The notes under the pieces are model-generated. The model ran no database searches. It saw only the letters and a list, made by a program, of their open reading frames with translations, and was not told where the DNA came from. A stretch of 30,409 bases of DNA from the NCBI GenBank assembly GCA_900547255.1, contig URGC01000014.1, positions 1 through 30,409 on the forward strand, in the 5' to 3' direction. Below are positions 25,537 to 30,409 of the stretch, one piece after another. Source of the DNA: an uncultured Eubacterium sp. (GTDB lineage: Bacteria > Bacillota > Clostridia > Lachnospirales > Lachnospiraceae). The translations under genes and the position numbers were made by a program. The stretch's first letter is position 1. The number at the start of each line of letters is the position of its first letter.

Positions 25537-25566
25537 AATATATTAATTTTATATTGTGTCTGACAA
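25537..25566 (-). promoter_or_regulatory. Possible mutS2 operon promoter
   Basis: On the minus strand TTGTCA (25566-25561) is followed after 18 bp by TATATT (25542-25537). The predicted start lies inside the ribosome site, which weakens the call; the region is AT-rich enough for chance matches. Confidence 0.3.
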
Positions 25567-25616
25567 CACATAAATGTATTTTAACCCATGATGGGCAAAA
25601 ATACCAGTAGTTAGGC

Positions 25617-25645
25617 TTCATAAATGCATCATATTGTGTTATAAT
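25617..25645 (+). promoter_or_regulatory. Promoter of the PDZ-protein gene
   Basis: TATAAT at 25640-25645 has an extended TG-n motif. TTCATA (25617-25622) lies 17 bp upstream as a four-of-six -35. The predicted start is about 58 bp before the ATG at 25710. Confidence 0.6.
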
Positions 25646-25709
25646 ACATCAGTATTAAATTCAAAGCTACTGGCTGAATATTTTTGATATGATAAGGAAA
25701 TAAAGATAT

Positions 25710-26924
25710 ATGGAAGATAAGAAGCTCTCAGATAATCAATTAGAAGGCTCAGATGCCAATAATCAGGTGGATTTCTCACTATACACAGAAAAGATAGTAA
25801 TCAGTCCGCTTGTCAAGTATAGGAAGATTCTTGGCATAGTAAGGGGAATTATAATAGCTGTAGTGATACTTATTATCGCATGTGTCGGAGGAGTCCTGAT
25901 TCACAGATATATTAAGAACAAGGAGATAACTGAGGCTGTCGCAAGGAATCCGCTTGTTCTTGAAAAGGATGAGTACAGCATATACAGCAGGTCACCATCG
26001 CTTGAGTCAGAAGAGCCAGACCTCTCTAGTAAATATTACTGGATTAAGGCTGTTATGTACAATATATCAAAATCTATCGTGCAGATTGGTGACAATACAG
26101 TCGGAGTTGTTGCGGGTGAGGTTGATGGTGATTATATTGTGATAACTGAATATAATGAGTCATGGGGCAGCAGTGATTATTACGTCAAGGTTAATGAGGA
26201 GGTAAGAGTTTCTTCAACACTGCTTAACACTGATAAATATTCAGGACTTGCGGTTGTTGCGGTCAATAAAAAACTGCTTAACGAGGCACAGATTGAACCA
26301 ACAATTGTCAATATGGGCAATTCTTATGATGCGAAGCAGAATGAGATAGTCATAGCGATAGGACGTGTTCAGGATAATTCTGAAGGATATGCGACAGGAT
26401 TTATAACAGATATTACATCGGACAGCGGTGTAGATATGGCGTATGACATTTTAGAGACTAATGTCGAACTTAAAATAGGGGACTATGCATTAGTATTTGA
26501 CATGAATTCAAGCCTTATAGGCATATCTCATTCAGTTGATGATACTAATGGAGAGGCGCATGAGCATATAATAGGTATATCAAGCCTTAAATCGCTTATT
26601 GAGCAGATGTCAAAGGCGGTTCCGGTTCCATATCTTGGAATTAAGAGCACGAATATTACTAAGGATGTGGCAGAGAAGTTCCATTTTCCAGAGGGAATAT
26701 ATGTCACAGAGGTTGAGCTTGATTCGCCTGCATACAAGGCTGGAATACAGGCTGGTGATATTATATATGGATTCAATGATGAGGAAGTTATGGCTGTCCA
26801 GACATTAAGCGACAGAATATTATCGCTTAAAAAGGATGACACGGTCAAGGTTAAGGTTAAAAGAACCGGTAAAGGTGGAGAATACCGTGAGATAGAATAC
26901 TCGGCAAAGCTGGCGGCAAGGTAA
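25710..26924 (+). CDS. Membrane-anchored HtrA-like PDZ protein lacking the catalytic triad
   Basis: This 404-residue protein has a cytoplasmic tail of about 45 residues, one membrane helix (about 48-66), an HtrA/DegP-like trypsin-fold domain (about 100-300) and a C-terminal PDZ domain (about 310-400: VPYLGIK, GIYVTEV, SPAYKAGIQAGDIIYGFN). Active HtrA proteases have a His in a TNxHV motif, an Asp in DLAVL, and a GNSGGPL serine loop. Here the aligned stretches read YIVITEYNES, YSGLAVVAV and LKIGDYALVF, so all three catalytic residues appear lost. It is probably a scaffold or sensor. It is divergent from mutS2 and 32 bp upstream of the YhaM-like gene. Confidence 0.82.
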   Translation: MEDKKLSDNQLEGSDANNQVDFSLYTEKIVISPLVKYRKILGIVRGIIIAVVILIIACVGGVLIHRYIKNKEITEAVARNPLVLEKDEYSIYSRSPSLESEEPDLSSKYYWIKAVMYNISKSIVQIGDNTVGVVAGEVDGDYIVITEYNESWGSSDYYVKVNEEVRVSSTLLNTDKYSGLAVVAVNKKLLNEAQIEPTIVNMGNSYDAKQNEIVIAIGRVQDNSEGYATGFITDITSDSGVDMAYDILETNVELKIGDYALVFDMNSSLIGISHSVDDTNGEAHEHIIGISSLKSLIEQMSKAVPVPYLGIKSTNITKDVAEKFHFPEGIYVTEVELDSPAYKAGIQAGDIIYGFNDEEVMAVQTLSDRILSLKKDDTVKVKVKRTGKGGEYREIEYSAKLAAR

Positions 26925-26956
26925 TAAGGGAATATATATGAAAGAGGAAGAAAAAT

Positions 26957-27898
26957 ATGCATTTTATAGAGAAGTTTAAGGAAGGCGACAGGATATCGGA
27001 TGTGTACCTGTGCAAGTCAAAGAGTATTGCGGTCGCCAAGACAGGTAAGGAATATGGCAATGTAACTCTTGCCGACAAAACAGGAACAGTTGATTCTAAG
27101 ATATGGGACCTTAATTCGGGCGGAATCGGTGATTTCGAGGCTGGAGATTACGTGTACATATCTGGAACAATAACTGTGTACAATGGTAATATACAGTTAA
27201 AGATAGAAAGAGCAAGGGCTGCTGATGAGAATGAGTATGTGATGTCAGATTATATCCAGTGTTCAAGATACAATATTGAGGATATGTACAAGGAACTTAT
27301 GGGGATTGTTGCATCTGTCAAGAATCCATACATATCAAAGCTTCTCAAAGCATTTTTTGTGGAAGATACTGAATTTATGGCAAAGTTTAAGGCGTGTGCG
27401 GCGGGTAAGTCTGTACATCATGGATTTATGGGAGGTCTGCTTGAACACAGCCTCTCTGTGACAAGATTATGCGACAGCATGGCTAAGAATTATGATTATC
27501 TTAACCGTGACCTTCTTGTGGCATGTGCTATGCTTCATGACTGCGGTAAGGTTAAGGAGTTGTCACCATTTCCTAAGAATGATTACACAGATGAGGGGAA
27601 TTTCTTAGGACATATTGTTATGGGATACGAGATGGTATCTGAGAAGATGAGGGCAATTCCTGATTTTCCAGAATTGTTAAAGGCTGAGATTGGACACTGT
27701 ATACTTGCCCATCATGGACAGCTTGAATATGGTTCACCTAAGAAGCCATCAATAGCGGAGGCACTTGCACTTTCATTTGCGGATGACTGTGATGCTAAGA
27801 TGGAGACAATGAAAGAGGCACTTGAGAGCAAGGAGTCGAATGACTGGCTGGGATATAACAGGTGGATTGATGCGAATATAAAGAGGACGATTGTGTAG
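26957..27898 (+). CDS. yhaM: YhaM-like 3'-5' exoribonuclease (OB fold plus HD domain)
   Basis: This 313-residue protein has an N-terminal OB-fold nucleic-acid-binding domain (about residues 1-95, with KEYGNVTLADKTGTVDSKIW). A metal-dependent HD domain follows (about 150-300): HHGFMGGLLEHSLSV, MLHDCGKVKEL, GHIVMGYEMV and ILAHHGQLEYGSP. Order and length agree with YhaM/CBF1 of Firmicutes, which shortens RNA ends and ssDNA. It starts 33 bp after the PDZ gene and is likely co-transcribed with it. Downstream lies the structured repeat region. Confidence 0.9.
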   Translation: MHFIEKFKEGDRISDVYLCKSKSIAVAKTGKEYGNVTLADKTGTVDSKIWDLNSGGIGDFEAGDYVYISGTITVYNGNIQLKIERARAADENEYVMSDYIQCSRYNIEDMYKELMGIVASVKNPYISKLLKAFFVEDTEFMAKFKACAAGKSVHHGFMGGLLEHSLSVTRLCDSMAKNYDYLNRDLLVACAMLHDCGKVKELSPFPKNDYTDEGNFLGHIVMGYEMVSEKMRAIPDFPELLKAEIGHCILAHHGQLEYGSPKKPSIAEALALSFADDCDAKMETMKEALESKESNDWLGYNRWIDANIKRTIV

Positions 27899-27934
27899 GA
27901 GAACTTGCTGCCGCGTAGGGGTGGCGAGGGGACG

Positions 27935-28072
27935 CTTGCGAGGGGTTAATAGTGCCTGCGTAGGCACGCTCTCGCTACGCGTCGCTCGCAGCGGTACTAA
28001 GCGAGCAAAATACGCTCGCTAAGTGTCGGCGGCTCCACAGTACCTACACAGGCATTATTAACCCCTCGCAAG
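27935..28072. repeat. 138-bp GC-rich inverted-repeat element (MITE-like)
   Basis: A left arm of 30 bp (27935-27964, starting CTTGCGAGGGGTTAATA) pairs with a right arm (28043-28072, ending TATTAACCCCTCGCAAG) at 28 of 30 positions. Inside are nested hairpins: GTGCCT-gcgt-AGGCAC (27952-27967) and AGCGAGC...GCTCGCT (28000-28020), plus repeated CGCTCGC-type words. No target duplication is obvious. It could be a mobile miniature element or a structured RNA. Confidence 0.7.
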
Positions 28073-28115
28073 CTGACTTCGCATGGAGGCAGGAAGTTAT
28101 CCTATACGGGGGCTC

Positions 28116-28136
28116 GTGTGCAATGGGATTGCACAC
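28116..28136. repeat. Perfect hairpin, first copy of the TGTGCAAT palindrome
   Basis: GTGTGCAAT (28116-28124) and ATTGCACAC (28128-28136) form a perfect 9-bp stem with a GGG loop. No T-run follows, so it is not a standard terminator. Confidence 0.65.
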
Positions 28137-28223
28137 ATTGCTTGTGGTGGCGTGAAGGAGTTGGGGATTGTACATATTGTATGGCAGGTGGAGATTAGGA
28201 ATATGGATATGATGGATTAATTA

Positions 28224-28254
28224 GCAAGATGTGCAATACAATTGCACATCTTGC
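28224..28254. repeat. Perfect 14-bp hairpin, second copy of the TGTGCAAT palindrome
   Basis: GCAAGATGTGCAAT (28224-28237) and ATTGCACATCTTGC (28241-28254) pair perfectly around an ACA loop. No T-run follows on either strand. It lies 71 bp before the rlmD start codon. Confidence 0.7.
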
Positions 28255-28324
28255 GATTAAGACTGGTTAAAATAAAAATTATCTTTTGATAATTTGGTAG
28301 TTGCAGGATGAGGAGAAAAGATGT

Positions 28325-29725
28325 ATGGGATTGGCTAAGGATGATGTGGTCAGGCTGGTTATTAATGATATAGGAACTGATGGAGAGGGTATAGGTAAGG
28401 TTGATGGCTATACCCTCTTTGTTAAAGATGCGGTTATTGGGGATGAGATAACGGCTAAGGTTATCAAGGCTAAGAAAAATTATGGATATGCAAGGCTGAT
28501 GGAGATTGTTAAGCCGTCTGCGGACAGGGTGGAGACGGTCTGCCCGGTGGCTAGACAGTGTGGTGGCTGTCAGATACAGCAGATGTCTTATGAGGCGCAG
28601 CTAGAGTATAAGAGAAGGCTGGTTGAAGGGAATCTTAAGAGAATTGGGGGGCTTGATGATGTGGAAGTCTTTCCGGTTATCGGGATGGATGAGCCATATT
28701 ATTACCGCAATAAAGCACAGTATCCAGTTGGACTTGATAAGGATGGCAATGTTGTTATGGGATTCTATGCTGGAAGAACTCATCATATCATTGACAATAT
28801 GGAATGTGCAATCGGGGCAAAGGAAAATGTCCATATATTGCAGGCAGTTAAGGATTATATCAACGAATCAGGGGCATCTGTGTATGATGAAAAGACAGGC
28901 AAAGGGGCAGTAAGACATGTCCTTATCAGAAAAGGTTTTCACACAGGTGAGATAATGGTGTGCCTTGTTATCAATGCGAAGTCGCTTCCAGATGAGAATA
29001 TGCTTGTTGAGAAGTTAAAGTCGGTAGACCTTTCTGAATATAAGGCGTGTGATGGGAAAACAGCCTGTCGCATTGCATCGGTTATGGTTAATATCAACAG
29101 AGAGAATACTAATGTTATATTGGGCGATAAATGTAGGACTCTGTGGGGCAGGGACTATATAGAGGACAGCATAGATGGCGTAATGTTCCAGATATCACCA
29201 CTCTCATTTTATCAGGTTAACCCTGTGCAGACTGAGAAATTATACTCACTTGCGGCTTCATATGCTGGACTTACCGGTAATGAAAATGTATGGGATATGT
29301 ATTGTGGTATTGGAACAATATCTCTTATCATGGCTAAGAAAGCAAAGCATGTCACAGGCGTAGAGATTGTGCCACAGGCGATAGAAAATGCTAAGAATAA
29401 TGCTAAGATAAATGGCATAGATAACGCAGAATTTTATGCAGGTAAGGCTGAAGAGATAGCTCCACAGCTTGCAAAGAAGGGTGACAAGCCTGATGTCATA
29501 GTAGTTGACCCGCCAAGAAAGGGTTGTGACGAGGCTTTACTTGAGACGATTATCAGGATGAGCCCGGAGCGTGTCGTGTACGTGAGCTGTGACCCGGCAA
29601 CGCTCGCAAGGGATTTAAAGTTCCTGTGTGCTAATGGCTATAAGGTTAAAACTGTGCAGCCTGTGGACCAGTTCTGCCACACTGTGCACGTTGAGACAGT
29701 TGTTCTTTTGTCCCAACTGAAATAA
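28325..29725 (+). CDS. rlmD: 23S rRNA (uracil-C5)-methyltransferase, RlmD/RlmCD family
   Basis: This protein of 466 residues makes 5-methyluridine in 23S rRNA (U1939 and, in dual enzymes, U747). An N-terminal TRAM domain (INDIGTDGEGIGKVDGYTLFV), a 4Fe-4S cysteine set beginning CPVARQCGGCQIQ, and the Rossmann methyltransferase domain (WDMYCGIGTISL, VDPPRKGCDEALL) are seen. The catalytic-cysteine region is VSCDPATLARDL and the end is QFCHTVHVETVVLLS. A longer TTG start at 28301 is possible, but ATG 28325 has GAGGAG nine bases upstream. The 3' end of this gene is a known insertion site for integrative elements in some Firmicutes, which matters for what follows it. Confidence 0.93.
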   Translation: MGLAKDDVVRLVINDIGTDGEGIGKVDGYTLFVKDAVIGDEITAKVIKAKKNYGYARLMEIVKPSADRVETVCPVARQCGGCQIQQMSYEAQLEYKRRLVEGNLKRIGGLDDVEVFPVIGMDEPYYYRNKAQYPVGLDKDGNVVMGFYAGRTHHIIDNMECAIGAKENVHILQAVKDYINESGASVYDEKTGKGAVRHVLIRKGFHTGEIMVCLVINAKSLPDENMLVEKLKSVDLSEYKACDGKTACRIASVMVNINRENTNVILGDKCRTLWGRDYIEDSIDGVMFQISPLSFYQVNPVQTEKLYSLAASYAGLTGNENVWDMYCGIGTISLIMAKKAKHVTGVEIVPQAIENAKNNAKINGIDNAEFYAGKAEEIAPQLAKKGDKPDVIVVDPPRKGCDEALLETIIRMSPERVVYVSCDPATLARDLKFLCANGYKVKTVQPVDQFCHTVHVETVVLLSQLK

Positions 29726-29854
29726 AAGCCGGATGATTATATTAATGTCACAATTGAACTTGATGATGTGGATATAACATCTGCAGAGACTAAGGCAACA
29801 TATGATGAGATAAAGAAGTATGTGGCTGAACATAATGCCGGCATGAAGGTTTAA
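29726..29854 (+). pseudogene. 42-codon in-frame remnant after the rlmD stop
   Basis: Directly after the rlmD TAA the same frame stays open for 42 codons, beginning KPDDYINVTIELDD and ending AEHNAGMKV, then TAA. It has no start codon or ribosome site at its head. From memory, similar segments occur in Clostridia joined behind an HVETVVLLS sequence and continue for about 50 more residues (a KVSSLYIAQVK-type stretch), so this copy looks truncated just after MKV. The response regulator begins 20 bp later. It is read as a remnant at a rearrangement or insertion junction; homology is recalled, not verified. Confidence 0.55.
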
Positions 29855-29874
29855 TAAAGAGAGGTGCATATGCT

Positions 29875-30409
29875 ATGCCAGGTATACTCGTGGTTGAAGA
29901 TGATGAAAATTTAAATCGTGGAATTACATTTTCACTGAAAAAATCCGGATATGAGGTTTTTTCAGCAGAATCAGTGAAAAAAGCGAAAAGAATTGCAAGT
30001 GATAATAATGTGGATGTTACCATTTGTGATGTGAATCTTCCGGATGGGAATGGACTGGAATTTGTAAGGTGGATGAGATGCAATTATAATACATACATTA
30101 TTTGTCTTACAGCACTAGATCAGGAGATGGATCAGGTCATGGGATATGAAGCAGGGGCAGATGATTATATTACAAAGCCGTTTAGTCTTTCGGTACTTCT
30201 TTTGAAAATAGAAGCACATTTCCGCCGCAGACAGGAGAAAACGGAAGCCGGAAAGATGATTTCGGGAGATATCGTATTTATCGCAGGAGAAATGAAAGTC
30301 CTGATAAAGAGTCGTGAAATCAGTCTGACAAAAACGGAGTTGAAAATGCTGACTTTTTTTCTTCAGAATCCGAAACAGATTCTTTCAAAAACACAAATAT
30401 TGGAAAATG
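29875..30409 (+). CDS. OmpR-family response regulator, cut by the window end
   Basis: An open frame from ATG 29875 runs off the end of the window (178 codons seen, no stop). The receiver domain starts MPGILVVEDDENL, with phospho-acceptor D52 in ICDVNLPDG and switch K101 in ITKPFS. A winged-helix domain follows (EISLTKTELKMLTFFLQNPKQILSKTQIL) and is incomplete. AGAGAGGTG lies eight bases upstream; ATG 29870 is too close to it. Codon use (CGC, CCG, TTT, GGG) differs from the AGA/CCA-rich neighbours. Such regulators often head a kinase and ABC-exporter cassette on mobile elements; the partner would lie beyond the window. Confidence 0.88.
   Translation, partial: MPGILVVEDDENLNRGITFSLKKSGYEVFSAESVKKAKRIASDNNVDVTICDVNLPDGNGLEFVRWMRCNYNTYIICLTALDQEMDQVMGYEAGADDYITKPFSLSVLLLKIEAHFRRRQEKTEAGKMISGDIVFIAGEMKVLIKSREISLTKTELKMLTFFLQNPKQILSKTQILEN

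Larger units (their letters stand above)
27899..28324. other. Gene-free region between yhaM and rlmD
   Basis: About 425 bp with no believable coding sequence. The first half is visibly GC-rich against the AT-rich neighbours and holds a 138-bp inverted-repeat element (27935-28072), preceded by a short direct repeat GCGAGGGG at 27924 and 27938. The second half holds two perfect hairpins sharing the arm TGTGCAAT/ATTGCACA. Just before rlmD is a weak 8-bp AT hairpin (28276-28295). No clear promoter for rlmD is seen. Confidence 0.75.

Noticed and set aside
25514..25621. 36-residue N-terminal extension of MutS2
   Set aside because: It has no family similarity and lies in the AT-rich divergent promoter region; the family start aligns with ATG 25513.
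27899..28300. CRISPR array or tRNA cluster in the GC-rich gap
   Set aside because: The repeats are inverted rather than regularly spaced direct repeats, and no cloverleaf or CCA end was found.
29790..30083. 97-codon minus-strand open frame near the right end
   Set aside because: It is antisense to the clear receiver domain of the partial response regulator.

Overview
The window looks like chromosomal DNA of an AT-rich Clostridia bacterium, most likely a Lachnospiraceae member. The genus cannot be fixed from sequence alone. The evidence is strong GGAGG-type ribosome sites, heavy AGA/ATA codon use, Gram-positive promoters (TTGACA/TATAAT), sporulation genes (yabP, yabQ, spoIIE), and gene order partly matching the Bacillus subtilis yabO-yabP-yabQ-divIC-spoIIE-tilS-hprT-ftsH block. 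No rRNA, tRNA or CRISPR array was seen.

Layout. (1) 178-4773: two paralogous YhgE/Pip-type membrane proteins flanking a small two-helix membrane/coiled-coil protein. (2) 4881-11690: the conserved housekeeping/sporulation block hup, rqcP, yabP, yabQ, divIC, a short spoIIE, tilS, hpt, ftsH. It has a terminator after hup, another after divIC, and a consensus promoter directly before tilS. (3) 11691-11998: two strong hairpin terminators, then a promoter with an operator-like palindrome. (4) 11999-16458: a GH13 glucan hydrolase, an anchored SGNH-fold protein, trmD and a DEDDh exonuclease. (5) 16436-20892: a convergent membrane-anchored hypothetical gene, a 38-residue membrane protein, an AIR-synthase-like protein, an alaR/alaT-like regulator-aminotransferase pair, cheX and trmL. 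(6) 20840-25513, minus strand: mutS2, an OmpR-type response regulator and its histidine kinase, apparently one operon. (7) 25710-27898: a membrane HtrA-like PDZ protein whose protease triad is gone, and a YhaM-like exoribonuclease. (8) 27899-28324: a gene-free stretch holding a GC-rich 138-bp inverted-repeat element and two related perfect hairpins. (9) 28325-30409: rlmD, a 42-codon in-frame remnant after its stop, and a response regulator cut by the window end that looks compositionally foreign.

Most genes fit translation/RNA quality (rqcP, tilS, trmD, trmL, rlmD, yhaM), division and sporulation (divIC, yabP/Q, spoIIE), proteostasis (ftsH) and genome maintenance (hup, mutS2, exonuclease). 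The parts that most deserve a second look are the apparent leaderless start of the tilS-hpt-ftsH transcript, the membrane-domain-less SpoIIE, two predicted pseudoenzymes (SGNH and HtrA-like), the structured repeat before rlmD, and the apparent mobile-element or rearrangement junction after rlmD. I found no clear, wholly new multi-gene system. The YhgE/Pip triplet is the closest candidate.
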